Shown here one piece after another: positions 1 through 7,944 of a stretch of 64,000 nt of DNA. The position numbers were made by a program, and so were the translations under genes. The stretch is from Chryseobacterium taeanense (GTDB lineage Bacteria; Bacteroidota; Bacteroidia; Flavobacteriales; Weeksellaceae): NCBI RefSeq assembly GCF_900099685.1, contig NZ_FNDW01000004.1, positions 62,001 to 126,000 on the forward strand. Direction: 5' to 3'. How positions within the stretch are numbered: position 1 is the first letter of the stretch; every line of letters starts with the position of its first letter. Under the pieces are notes generated by a model. It saw only the letters and a list, made by a program, of their open reading frames with translations, searched no databases and was not told the DNA's origin.

Positions 1-189
1 ACTCCGGAAAGCTTTGTAAAAGCAGAGCCTGAAACACTGGATGGCGAACCGGCAACGGAAGAACTCAACGTAGAAAAAGAAGCGCCTAAAAAAGCAGCCC
101 CAAAAGCTGAAAAGCCAGCCGCTCCAAAAGTAAAAGCGACTTCTGCAGCTAAAGCCGCTCCAAAAAGCACACACAGAAAACAGGGATAA
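1..189 (+). CDS. C-terminal tail of an Ala/Lys/Pro-rich protein (5' end outside window)
   Basis: Reading frame 1 is open from the first base to the TAA at 187-189, giving the last 62 residues of a protein. The tail starts acidic (many Glu) and then becomes a low-complexity Lys-Ala-Pro stretch of the kind that often forms a flexible, basic, nucleic-acid-binding or linker C-terminus. No catalytic motif lies in the visible part, so the product cannot be named. A strong hairpin terminator follows 24 bases later, which supports this as a true gene end. Confidence 0.7.
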   Translation, partial: TPESFVKAEPETLDGEPATEELNVEKEAPKKAAPKAEKPAAPKVKATSAAKAAPKSTHRKQG

Positions 190-213
190 TTGATTTATCT
201 TACTTAAAATATG

Positions 214-242
214 AACCTCATCAGATTTGATGAGGTTTTTTT
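214..242 (+). terminator. Rho-independent terminator of the upstream gene
   Basis: A perfect 10-bp stem (AACCTCATCA / TGATGAGGTT, 214-237) with a 4-base loop runs into seven consecutive T (236-242). It closes the gene ending at 189. Confidence 0.9.
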
Positions 243-244
243 GT

Positions 245-673
245 TGGTTTTGTGATGAAATGAAAAATATTCTGATATTAATTCAGTATAAATACGGATT
301 GTCGTAAATATGAATAATTTCTTATTATTAAATTTGATATTTGAGTTATGAATAGATTTGTGTGATCTTAGAAATAATTTTTAAAATAATTTATTATAAA
401 TGTGAGGAGAAAAAGTTAATTCTGAAAAAGATTTAATTTTAGAATTAGTTTTTATAAATCCAACCTATATTCCCGTAGAAATTTATAAGGCACTTATTTC
501 GACCAGTAATGGATTATAATTATTATAAATGTTGATAATAATATGAAATAAGAAAATAGCTATTACAAAATATCTTAATTATTAATTAAATATTATTATT
601 TTAGTATTATAAGTAACTCATTTATTATTTAACCTGCATTAAAATACCCTTCATTAAAAAAAACTAACTATAC
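245..673. other. AT-rich gene-free gap upstream of the Roco gene
   Basis: No convincing gene is present. A 37-codon open stretch without a start codon (406-519, ending at a TAA) could be the eroded 3' end of a former gene, but it is short and matches nothing I recognise. The gap is very AT-rich and probably also holds the promoter of the gene at 674. Confidence 0.4.
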
Positions 674-3451
674 ATGAAACCACACATTAAGAATAAGTTA
701 AAAGATTTAAAATATAATACTCATAAAGTCCAGCTGACTACAGGAAGATTAAAGAGAATACCGAATGAGCTAAAAATTTGTACTGAAGTTAAATATCTGG
801 ATTTATTTGGTAATTCAATTCCAGAAATTCCAGACTGGTTTTTTCAATTTAAAAGATTAGAACATTTAAGCTTAAAAAATAATACACTTAAAGAGTTACC
901 AACAATTGTATTTACTTTAGAAAATATTAAATATCTGAATTTAGCAGACAATCAGATAAATTTGATAGATGGTCATTACTTTGAAAATCTAATGAATATT
1001 GAAAAAGTTGATATTAGCTACAATCAAATAACATTAATTCCAGAACATTTTATAGAATATCCGAAATGCAAAGATTTAAGTATTAAAGGCAACAGGTTAC
1101 AAGTATTTCCGAAAGCTATTAGTGATGTATATACTTTGGAGAAATTAGATTTATCTGAGAATAAAATAGCTTCAATAGAAGATGATGCTTTTGATTGTTT
1201 GGAGAATTTAATTGAACTTGATCTGAGCTTCAACGAGCTTAAATATTTGCCAACTAGTATAGGTAAACTAAAAAAGCTGAAGAGACTGAATTTAAGTGGT
1301 AATAAAATTAGTTCATTACCGAAGGAGTTTGAAAATCTTACTTCACTTGAGTTTTTGGATTTTGATAGTAATCCAATTGGTAAAGTTCCAATAGAAATTT
1401 CCTCTCAGGGGGCTTCAGGAATAATAAATTATTATTTATCTCTTGGTGATAATGTACAATTATTTGAAGCAAAATTATTAATAGTTGGTCAAGGTAATGT
1501 TGGAAAAACTTACTTGATGAATCGTTTAATACATAACTCAATACCCGAAACGAATACTACGGAGGGAATTGATATAAAGTCATGGAAGGTAAAAACACAA
1601 TCATCACCTGACTTTAGAGTTAACGTATGGGACTTTGGAGGTCAAGAAATTTATCATTCAACTCATCAATTTTTTCTAACAAACAGATCACTTTATTTAT
1701 TAGTATGGGAAGCAAGAACAGATCAGCATTTGATTAGTTTTGATTATTGGCTAAATGTCATTCGTCTTTTGAGTAATAATTCTCCAATAATAATTGTATT
1801 GAACAAAATTGATGAGCGTATAATTAATATTGACGAGCGGTCACTCAAAGCAAAATTTAAAAATATTGTTTCATTTCACCAAGTGAGTGCTAGTAGCGGG
1901 CAAAATATTGATCTACTTACAACAAAAATTCAAGATGAAATCAATTCATTACCGCTGATAGGAGATAAGCTTCCTAAAGTTTGGTTAGAAATAAGAACAA
2001 TATTGGAGTCTTTAGATTCAAATTATATTTCAGCAGAAGAATATTTAAATATTTGTAATCAACATGGATTGTCAAATCAAAGAGCACTTTTTTTAAGTCA
2101 GTATTTTCATGATCTTGGTGTTTTTCTTCATTTTCAAGATGACAATTTGCTAAGAAATATTTTATTTTTAAAACCTGAATGGGCAACTAATGCAGTATAT
2201 AAGATACTTGATTCTAAAGAGGTTATCGCTCGTAATGGTGAATTTGACCCTGATATGTTAGATTCTATTCTTTATGAATTTCAGCGTGATAAGCATCCGT
2301 ATATAGTTACGTTGATGAAAAAGTTTGAATTATGTTTTGAAGTTGAACAAAGTATTTTTTTAATCCCAGAGTTACTTAAACCAGAAAAACTTGAATTTGA
2401 TTGGGATTATAATGATAATTTGCGTTTTGAGTATCATTATGATTTTATGCCGGCAGGAATAATGGCTAGATTTATTGTAAGAACAAGAAAATTGATTTAT
2501 GATAAAACCTTTTGGAAAAATGGAGTAATTATTCAAAGAGAGAATACACGAGCATTGATAACTACTGATCAGTATTCTCGCAAACTATTTATTTGGATTC
2601 ATGGCAATAACGCATCCTTTTTACTTGAAATAATAAGAAAAGAATTAAATGATATTCATCAGTCGTTAAATTATCCTGATGTTCCTGAAAAAATTCCATG
2701 TAATTGTCCAGAATGTATTAATTCAATGACTCCCCATTTATTTAATTATGTTTTTGTAAGAAGAATAGGGACAGAAAACACTTTTAAAACAATTCCATGT
2801 GAAGTAAGTGCTACAGGAGTGAATGTGCACAAACTTCTTGGTTTATATAAAATTGATAATGTAGAGCCAGAAAATAATCCTATGTATTCACTTGATAAGA
2901 TTCTAAATGATCTGATTGAAATAGGATCACGAATTCTTGAGCGAAAATTTCAAAAGAGAATTGAAAATTTAATTAATGATGATATAGTTGATTTGTTGAG
3001 AACACAAGGACACAATGTTGCAGACCAGACAAGATCCGGAATTTCTAGTAATAGTAAAGATGCTGGTGAACTAGATATCATGATTAGGATGAACAATGGA
3101 ATTCCAGTTACTATAATTGAATGCTTCAGACTTGAGAGTTGTGGACCTAAAAATACTGTAGTTTCAGGACATCTTATAAAATTACTCTCAAAATATGATA
3201 CACATGAACTTCAACGCAAGTTTATTATTGTATTTGGAGAGGCTGAACGTTTTGATAACTTATGGGTTAGTTATTCTCACTATATTAGGAATTTAAATTC
3301 AAATGATAGTTATGGTAATAAATATCCTATTTCAGGATTTAGTGTTAGAGATGAACTTCATAGTTTTGCAAATATGAAAGTTGGTATTTCTAGACATGAT
3401 AACAACGGCGAAACTGTTGAGGTTGTGCATATATTATTGAATATGAAATAG
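674..3451 (+). CDS. Roco-type LRR-Roc-COR GTPase with nuclease-like C-terminus
   Basis: A 925-residue protein. Residues about 35-240 are leucine-rich repeats. A Roc (Ras of complex) GTPase follows, with P-loop GQGNVGKT (about 272-279), switch-II DFGGQE (about 320-325) and NKID (about 377-380), then a COR region of roughly 350 residues with a Cys pair cluster (CNCPEC). The last ~190 residues contain a segment with the look of a PD-(D/E)XK fold (GELDIMI... then TIIECF), although the usual catalytic Lys is replaced. Bacterial Roco proteins are GTP-dependent dimeric switches of mostly unknown biology; the nuclease-like tail would be an output domain. It stands alone, is more AT-rich than the mazG region, and may be horizontally acquired. 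LRR, Roc and COR are secure; the tail is inference. Confidence 0.85.
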   Translation: MKPHIKNKLKDLKYNTHKVQLTTGRLKRIPNELKICTEVKYLDLFGNSIPEIPDWFFQFKRLEHLSLKNNTLKELPTIVFTLENIKYLNLADNQINLIDGHYFENLMNIEKVDISYNQITLIPEHFIEYPKCKDLSIKGNRLQVFPKAISDVYTLEKLDLSENKIASIEDDAFDCLENLIELDLSFNELKYLPTSIGKLKKLKRLNLSGNKISSLPKEFENLTSLEFLDFDSNPIGKVPIEISSQGASGIINYYLSLGDNVQLFEAKLLIVGQGNVGKTYLMNRLIHNSIPETNTTEGIDIKSWKVKTQSSPDFRVNVWDFGGQEIYHSTHQFFLTNRSLYLLVWEARTDQHLISFDYWLNVIRLLSNNSPIIIVLNKIDERIINIDERSLKAKFKNIVSFHQVSASSGQNIDLLTTKIQDEINSLPLIGDKLPKVWLEIRTILESLDSNYISAEEYLNICNQHGLSNQRALFLSQYFHDLGVFLHFQDDNLLRNILFLKPEWATNAVYKILDSKEVIARNGEFDPDMLDSILYEFQRDKHPYIVTLMKKFELCFEVEQSIFLIPELLKPEKLEFDWDYNDNLRFEYHYDFMPAGIMARFIVRTRKLIYDKTFWKNGVIIQRENTRALITTDQYSRKLFIWIHGNNASFLLEIIRKELNDIHQSLNYPDVPEKIPCNCPECINSMTPHLFNYVFVRRIGTENTFKTIPCEVSATGVNVHKLLGLYKIDNVEPENNPMYSLDKILNDLIEIGSRILERKFQKRIENLINDDIVDLLRTQGHNVADQTRSGISSNSKDAGELDIMIRMNNGIPVTIIECFRLESCGPKNTVVSGHLIKLLSKYDTHELQRKFIIVFGEAERFDNLWVSYSHYIRNLNSNDSYGNKYPISGFSVRDELHSFANMKVGISRHDNNGETVEVVHILLNMK

Positions 3452-3531
3452 ATATAGATTGAAACTCTTTAAAACCCCGTTTTTTTTTACATAGAATCTA
3501 ATCTTATGTTTTGATTGAGAGAATAATAAAT

Positions 3532-3756
3532 TTATTTTTTGAAAAGCTCTTCAATATTAATATCCAGAGCCTTACAAATTTTTAGAAGAGTAGAAAACAA
3601 AAAATCTTCTTTACCATTTTCAATGTCACTAATTTTAGATCGATCAATTTTACCAGCTAAATCTGCCAATTGTTGTTGCGATAGATTTTTTTCCTTTCGC
3701 TTATCTCTCAGATTTTCACCGATTGTTTTATAGATAGTTAAAAATTTTCCGTCCAT
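3532..3756 (-). CDS. XRE-family helix-turn-helix regulator (74 aa)
   Basis: A single-domain Cro/C1-type repressor: a five-helix HTH covers residues about 10-70 (LRDKRKEKNLSQQQLADLAG, then the SKISDIENGKE recognition region and an ICKALDINIEELF end). It is convergent with the Roco gene and divergent from the stretch beginning at 3800. A 7-bp inverted repeat lies just upstream of its start and a Bacteroidota-type -7 box points the other way, so it probably represses itself and the divergent transcript. Size and fold are typical of regulators of small mobile or toxin-type modules. Its target is unknown. Confidence 0.85.
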   Translation of the reverse strand: MDGKFLTIYKTIGENLRDKRKEKNLSQQQLADLAGKIDRSKISDIENGKEDFLFSTLLKICKALDINIEELFKK

Positions 3757-3769
3757 ATCAAAAAAAAAT

Positions 3770-3791
3770 ATTGTGGTTTTATTGCCACAAT
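3770..3791. promoter_or_regulatory. Candidate operator: inverted repeat ATTGTGG-N8-CCACAAT
   Basis: A perfect 7-bp inverted repeat with an 8-bp spacer, 14 bp upstream of the XRE start codon and overlapping the -33 position of the divergent promoter. Position and symmetry suit a dimeric XRE repressor. Inference from position only. Confidence 0.5.
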
Positions 3792-3812
3792 TAAAAATTG
3801 TTATTATATTTG
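3781..3812 (+). promoter_or_regulatory. Bacteroidota-type promoter, rightward
   Basis: A perfect TAnnTTTG -7 element (TATATTTG, 3805-3812) is preceded by ATTG at 3781-3784 with 20 bases between, close to the Bacteroidota -33/-7 arrangement. It would start a transcript near 3819 that enters the structured stretch before the 176-aa gene. Confidence 0.5.
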
Positions 3813-3819
3813 TATCAGC

Positions 3820-4194
3820 GAATTAACAAAAGCCTCAAAAGACCTTTTAAAAAGACGCATTCCGAGTCAACAACGTCGGCAAAAATGTGTTCTTTACGCA
3901 GGTTTCAGGTGTAAAACTTTCATAATACACAAATGATGAGAAAGAAAATTTTAATCCCGTCGCTCACAGGTCCGCCGTAATAACTGCGGCCTTGCAACTT
4001 AGCCCAAGACAGCGCTACACCAAAACTGCCCGCAAATGCAGGAAGGCGGGGTATAGCCTCACCCAAAAACCGCCACCCTCCGAAATTCCTTTATGCCAAA
4101 AGGAAAGCCGAAGTACGCTAAAACTCATCCCTTAAAAGTACTGGCTTTCTGCCAATTTTCCAAATTATTTTCATCCCGAAAGGAATTTAAAAAA
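3820..4194 (+). other. GC-rich, structured non-coding stretch (possible long leader or ncRNA)
   Basis: About 370 bases without a credible gene but clearly richer in GC than both sides, especially 3955-4085. Short hairpin-forming pairs are visible: CCGC with GCGG (about 3971-3988) and nested CTGC/GCAG and CCCGC/GCGGG pairs (about 4026-4051). A rightward promoter-like element lies immediately upstream. This could be a structured leader of the small downstream genes, a separate RNA, or a dispersed repeat; I cannot match it to a known RNA family (no RNase P, tmRNA or SRP signature seen). Confidence 0.35.
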
Positions 4195-4317
4195 ATGAAC
4201 AGGGTCTTCCTGTGCATAATTGTTTTGTTATTCTTTGCATCCGGTAATGGTCTGCCAAAAGGCAGGCCGGCTCCGGTATGCTTAGAAAGCGAAGAATTTT
4301 TGAAATCCCCTGAATGA
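4195..4317 (+). CDS. Possible small peptide with hydrophobic N-terminus (40 aa)
   Basis: The ATG at 4195 follows a purine-rich AAAGGAA at a suitable distance and opens a 40-codon frame. The peptide begins with a signal-like hydrophobic segment (NRVFLCIIVLLFFASG) and continues with a short polar tail containing one Cys. The frame also extends upstream to an ATG at 4093, but that part runs through the GC-rich structured stretch and looks non-coding. I recognise no family. It may be a small exported or membrane peptide, or chance. Confidence 0.3.
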   Translation: MNRVFLCIIVLLFFASGNGLPKGRPAPVCLESEEFLKSPE

Positions 4318-4447
4318 AAATCTTTGAATTCTTTGCTGAGTGAAATGCCTTTGCGAACTTAAAAACATTTGTTATAAAAGAATCTTATTGATCCTTTGCG
4401 TATAAAAAAGTATTATGCTTAATAGCGGATAATCAAAAAACAGAACG

Positions 4448-4978
4448 ATGAAAAAGAAAAAAACAGACTTCGATGCCAAATTCTGGTCCGGAACAAGAAA
4501 ACATTCTGCAGTAGGTTTGCTGGAAACCTTTTTCCAGTTCAATGATCTTGCTGCTACAAAAGAAACCCTTAATGAAATGGTTCAATCTTCGGTACAGAAA
4601 AACACCCGAATCGCGAAAGAACCAGACGAAATTTTCCATTTGTACCAATCATTACGTTCATTCATTCTCGTCTCTCATTACATCGCGAAAAAAACGAAAA
4701 AAGGAAAATTTAAAGTTTCAACGGAAGTCAGTTTTCCCAAAACAAAAATGATCTTCTCAGATAAAGGGCACAGGAATCCGTTGTGCGTATTTCAGGACGC
4801 TTTTAAAGTCTGCACTTTGCAGGATTTCGATGATTTTCTGTCGGCAGTAGCTTATTTCTCGTTAGGAAATTGCAGCTGTGACACAGAAAAGAATATCGTC
4901 ATTCCGTACTTCCAACTCATAAAAATGCTGGAAGCCGCATGGATGATCGTGGAAAACTACCAAAGGATGAAGGGATAA
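4448..4978 (+). CDS. Uncharacterised protein (176 aa)
   Basis: A soluble-looking 176-residue protein with a very basic start (MKKKKTDFDAKFW) and mainly helical composition. Distinct points are a Cys pair in GNCSCD near residue 140 and a Leu/Phe-rich middle. No signal peptide or membrane segment. It is preceded by the structured stretch and followed directly by an inverted-repeat element. Gene neighbourhood (XRE regulator, structured region, this gene) hints at a small self-regulated module, but no function can be assigned. The frame has good codon usage for this genome, so it is likely a real gene. Confidence 0.65.
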   Translation: MKKKKTDFDAKFWSGTRKHSAVGLLETFFQFNDLAATKETLNEMVQSSVQKNTRIAKEPDEIFHLYQSLRSFILVSHYIAKKTKKGKFKVSTEVSFPKTKMIFSDKGHRNPLCVFQDAFKVCTLQDFDDFLSAVAYFSLGNCSCDTEKNIVIPYFQLIKMLEAAWMIVENYQRMKG

Positions 4979-4980
4979 GG

Positions 4981-5081
4981 TTGGCTTCGGCTCCGCTCAG
5001 CCAACTACAATGGTCTGTAAAATAAAATCTAAAATCAGAACAGAATGAGTAAAATCGTTGGCTGAGCGGAGCCGAAGCCAA
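4981..5081. repeat. Inverted-repeat element, REP/MITE-like
   Basis: Two 25-bp arms (4981-5005 and 5057-5081) are perfect reverse complements, with a 51-bp loop. Each arm holds the core GGCTTCGGCTCCGCTCAGCC, itself partly palindromic (GGCT...AGCC). The element starts two bases after the stop codon at 4978 and is markedly GC-rich against its surroundings. Such arms suggest a dispersed repeat (REP/BIME-like) that may also terminate transcription by forming a hairpin. Confidence 0.8.
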
Positions 5082-5132
5082 GAACAACCCACTTTTATTC
5101 CAAGACAAAAGAACATTCAAAAAGATTTCCCG

Positions 5133-5140
5133 TAAATTTG
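5133..5140 (+). promoter_or_regulatory. Promoter -7 element of the mazG operon
   Basis: TAAATTTG matches the Bacteroidota TAnnTTTG -7 consensus and lies 21 bases before the ATG at 5162. No clear -33 TTTG is visible. Its position also argues against a start codon further upstream. Confidence 0.5.
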
Positions 5141-5161
5141 TAAGACTTGAATTCTCAAACT

Positions 5162-5929
5162 ATGAATACCAAACAGGAAAAACTGGAAGCGTTCGGAAGA
5201 TTATTGGATATTATGGACGATCTGCGTGAGAAATGTCCGTGGGATCAGAAACAGACGCTGGAATCACTTCGGCATTTAACGTTGGAAGAAACTTACGAGC
5301 TATCAGATGCCATCCTTCAGAATGATTTACAGGAAATTAAAAAAGAATTAGGAGATGTTTTGCTTCATCTGGTTTTTTATGCAAAGATCGGTTCGGAGAA
5401 AGAAAGTTTCGATATTGCGGATGTCATTAATTCACTCAATGAAAAACTGATTTTCCGCCATCCTCATATTTACGGAGACACTGAGGTAAAAGATGAAGAA
5501 GAAGTAAAACAGAACTGGGAAAAATTAAAACTGAAAGAAGGAAACAAATCTATTCTGGGCGGCGTTCCGAAAAGTCTGCCGAGCATGGTAAAAGCGTACA
5601 GAATTCAGGATAAAGTAAAAGGAATAGGCTTTGAATTTCATGATGCGGAAGATGCCTGGAAAAAAGTAGATGAAGAAATTCAGGAATTTCATGCGGAAAC
5701 AGATCTTAATAAAAAAGAACAGGAATTGGGTGATGTGTTTTTTTCATTAATCAATTATGCAAGAATCTCTGGAATTAATCCTGATTCGGCGCTGGAAAGA
5801 ACCAATTTAAAATTTATCTCGAGATTTCAGAAGATGGAAGTTTTGGCGTTAGAAAAAAATCTGAAATTAGCAGATCTGTCGCTGGAAGAAATGGATGTTC
5901 TATGGGAAGAAGCTAAACTTTTGCAATAA
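5162..5929 (+). CDS. mazG: MazG nucleoside triphosphate pyrophosphohydrolase
   Basis: 255 residues, the usual MazG size, with the tandem MazG arrangement. The N-terminal copy has CPWDQKQTLESLRHLTLEETYEL followed by KKELGDVLLHLVFYA, which carries the metal-binding ExxE and ExxD motifs; the C-terminal copy repeats this (DEEIQEF ... QELGDVFFSLINYAR). The enzyme hydrolyses NTPs and dNTPs to NMP and pyrophosphate in the cytoplasm, removing aberrant nucleotides and influencing (p)ppGpp-related stress. I chose the ATG at 5162 over the in-frame TTG at 5147 because the promoter -7 box ends at 5140. The next gene starts immediately after its stop codon, so the two are co-transcribed. Confidence 0.95.
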   Translation: MNTKQEKLEAFGRLLDIMDDLREKCPWDQKQTLESLRHLTLEETYELSDAILQNDLQEIKKELGDVLLHLVFYAKIGSEKESFDIADVINSLNEKLIFRHPHIYGDTEVKDEEEVKQNWEKLKLKEGNKSILGGVPKSLPSMVKAYRIQDKVKGIGFEFHDAEDAWKKVDEEIQEFHAETDLNKKEQELGDVFFSLINYARISGINPDSALERTNLKFISRFQKMEVLALEKNLKLADLSLEEMDVLWEEAKLLQ

Positions 5930-7009
5930 ATGAAAGTACAAAATCCGGGATATCAACGGTTTCAGTATTTACTGGAATTTAAACAGACAGAAAGAAAATG
6001 GCATTTTCCTTTTCTTGCAGCATTATGCATCGGAAGTTGCCTTTTCATCGGATATTTTTCAGGCAAACCGAATTATGGCGCACTTTCAAGTTTGGGTGCT
6101 TTAACGATTTTATATTTTACTTCCGCTCCCATCACGCAGAGAATGGTTCACCTGGCAGTTTGCGCATTCGGAATCGTTTTCTCGTTTTCAGTAAGTTCTT
6201 TTTTCGGTTTTAATATTTATTTTGCCGCGCTGTCGGTAGCCGTTATTTCTTTTCTGGCACATTTTATTTCTTCCTATTATAAAATTCCACCGCCTGGAAA
6301 TTTTTTCTTTATTATGGTGGCGGCAATGGCGAGTACGTATAAATTTGATTTAGAACTGATTCCGGCAAGAGTAGGATTGGTGGCGATGGGAGCAATCTTA
6401 TCGTGTTCCTTTGCTTTTCTGTACTCGGTTTTTATTGAAAAAAGTAAAGTGGTGGCGGTTCCCCGAAGAAGTTTTAATAAAAGAAGATACACCAAATTCG
6501 TCGAAAGCACGATTATCGGATTCTTTATGGCACTGACTTTAATTGTCGGTCATCTTTTACAGTTTAAAAATACGTACTGGATTTCTATTGCCGCGGTTGC
6601 CATTATTCAGGGACGTAATTTTGAGCATGTACGACAGAGAAATATGCACAGGATTTTAGGAACTTTCATAGGGATAGGTTTTGCATGGCTCATTCTTTTA
6701 TTCAACCCTGAAAAGATTGTGATGATTATCATTATTACTGTTTTACAGTTTATTATTGAATTGCTGATCGTAAGGAATTATGGTTTTGCCGTGGTATTTA
6801 TTACCCCATTAACAATTCTTCTGGCAGAAACGGGCAGCGACATTCATCATAATGTGGAAACACTAATGCAGGCAAGGCTTATTGATACGGTTATCGGGAG
6901 TTTAATCGGTCTGGCGGCAGGATTTTTTCTTCATCATCAGCAGATTATTAATAATTTAGAGAAAAATATCAGATTCTCTTATTTTCAGTTTAAAAAATTA
7001 AAAAAATAG
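5930..7009 (+). CDS. FUSC-family (aromatic acid exporter-like) membrane protein
   Basis: 359 residues with two blocks of several hydrophobic helices (about residues 25-165 and 190-340), the layout of the fusaric acid resistance protein (FUSC/YccS) family, whose members are inner-membrane transporters or channels for aromatic carboxylic acids and related compounds. The Arg-rich loop with QGRNFEHVRQRNMHRILGTFIG at the start of the second block fits the conserved FUSC motif (R..HR..GT..G). It begins right after the mazG stop codon with no gap, and the lipoprotein gene follows 2 bp later. Substrate is unknown. Confidence 0.75.
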   Translation: MKVQNPGYQRFQYLLEFKQTERKWHFPFLAALCIGSCLFIGYFSGKPNYGALSSLGALTILYFTSAPITQRMVHLAVCAFGIVFSFSVSSFFGFNIYFAALSVAVISFLAHFISSYYKIPPPGNFFFIMVAAMASTYKFDLELIPARVGLVAMGAILSCSFAFLYSVFIEKSKVVAVPRRSFNKRRYTKFVESTIIGFFMALTLIVGHLLQFKNTYWISIAAVAIIQGRNFEHVRQRNMHRILGTFIGIGFAWLILLFNPEKIVMIIIITVLQFIIELLIVRNYGFAVVFITPLTILLAETGSDIHHNVETLMQARLIDTVIGSLIGLAAGFFLHHQQIINNLEKNIRFSYFQFKKLKK

Positions 7010-7011
7010 AT

Positions 7012-7884
7012 ATGTTGCGTATTGTTATTGTATCGGCATTTTTCCTGTTGAGCTGCAATCCTAAAGCTCAGGATTCGCCTAAAACAGACGATTTAGAGAT
7101 CGAATTTTCTTTACCTAAAAAGCTTAAAGAAGTTTCGGGAATTACCTTGTCGAAAGATAAAAATACGATCTGGGCTATTGAAGATCAAGGTAATAAAAAT
7201 GTCGTTTATGGTTTGGATCTCAAAGGAAATCTTACGAGTGATGTTCTTGTAGAGAATACGGAAAATCATGATTGGGAAGATATTACTGCCGATTCTGCCG
7301 GAAATATTTACATCGGTGATTTTGGAAATAATGACAACGACAGGCGCAATTTATCCATTTTAAAAGTTGATTTGAAAGATGCTTCCCAAAAATCAACAAC
7401 AGTTATCCAGACTACGAAATTTCATTATGAAGGACAAACGGAATTCCCGCCAAAAAAATCAAACTGGTTATACGATTGCGAGGCTTTTGTAGAATTAGAG
7501 GGTAATTTTTATCTCTTCACTAAAAACAGGAGCAAAGGCTTTGACGGAACTTTTCTGGTTTTCAAAATTCCGAACAGAGAAGGGGATTTTGAAGCGAAAC
7601 TGGTTGGCCGACTGAAACTTAATGGAGGTTACAATGATGCAGCTATTACTTCAGCCGCAATTAACCAGACTAAAAATGAAATTGTTTTACTAAATCATAA
7701 AAATGTACAAATTCTGACGGGCTTTACATCTGACGATTTTAGCAAGGCGAAAATTCAGAAAATTCCTTTACATCATTTCTCACAAAAAGAAGCTGTTGTT
7801 TTTCTTGACGATAAAACATTGCTGATTGCCGATGAAAAGGATAAAAAAGAAGGAGGAAATGTTTACCAGTTTAAACTGAAATAA
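7012..7884 (+). CDS. Lipoprotein, SdiA-regulated/propeller-like
   Basis: 290 residues with a lipoprotein signal (VSAFFLLSC; the Cys at about 15 would be acylated). The mature part has repeated blade-like motifs (KLKEVSGITLSKDKNTIWAIEDQG, DWEDITADSAGNIYIGDFGNN), which resemble the SdiA-regulated or esterase-like beta-propeller families found in Bacteroidota envelope lipoproteins. A role in surface binding or hydrolysis is possible but not shown. It is the last gene of the mazG operon and is closed by a terminator shared with the convergent gene. Confidence 0.7.
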   Translation: MLRIVIVSAFFLLSCNPKAQDSPKTDDLEIEFSLPKKLKEVSGITLSKDKNTIWAIEDQGNKNVVYGLDLKGNLTSDVLVENTENHDWEDITADSAGNIYIGDFGNNDNDRRNLSILKVDLKDASQKSTTVIQTTKFHYEGQTEFPPKKSNWLYDCEAFVELEGNFYLFTKNRSKGFDGTFLVFKIPNREGDFEAKLVGRLKLNGGYNDAAITSAAINQTKNEIVLLNHKNVQILTGFTSDDFSKAKIQKIPLHHFSQKEAVVFLDDKTLLIADEKDKKEGGNVYQFKLK

Positions 7885-7887
7885 AAT

Positions 7888-7917
7888 AACATCCGCGGAG
7901 ATAACTCTGCGGATGTT
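7888..7917. terminator. Bidirectional terminator between convergent genes
   Basis: Stem AACATCCGC / GCGGATGTT extended by GAG/CTC around an ATAA loop (one G-T wobble), followed by T5 on the plus strand. It lies between the stop codons of two convergent genes (7884 and 7945). Confidence 0.85.
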
Positions 7918-7944
7918 TTTCTTGATAGATAAAAATTAAGTTCT

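Noticed and set aside
406..519. 37-codon frame as a gene
   Set aside because: No start codon and no family; reported only as a possible remnant.
3900..4085. Possible RNase P, tmRNA or SRP RNA
   Set aside because: None of the conserved cores (P4 GAGGAAAGTC, tRNA-like end with CCA, SRP loop) is present.
4093..4317. Longer 74-aa reading frame starting at 4093
   Set aside because: Its first 34 codons lie in the GC-rich structured stretch and have no signal of coding; only the 40-codon part from 4195 has a suitable ribosome region.
5147..5161. Upstream TTG start for mazG
   Set aside because: It would place the start within about 6 bases of the expected transcription start after TAAATTTG; the ATG at 5162 fits the family length.
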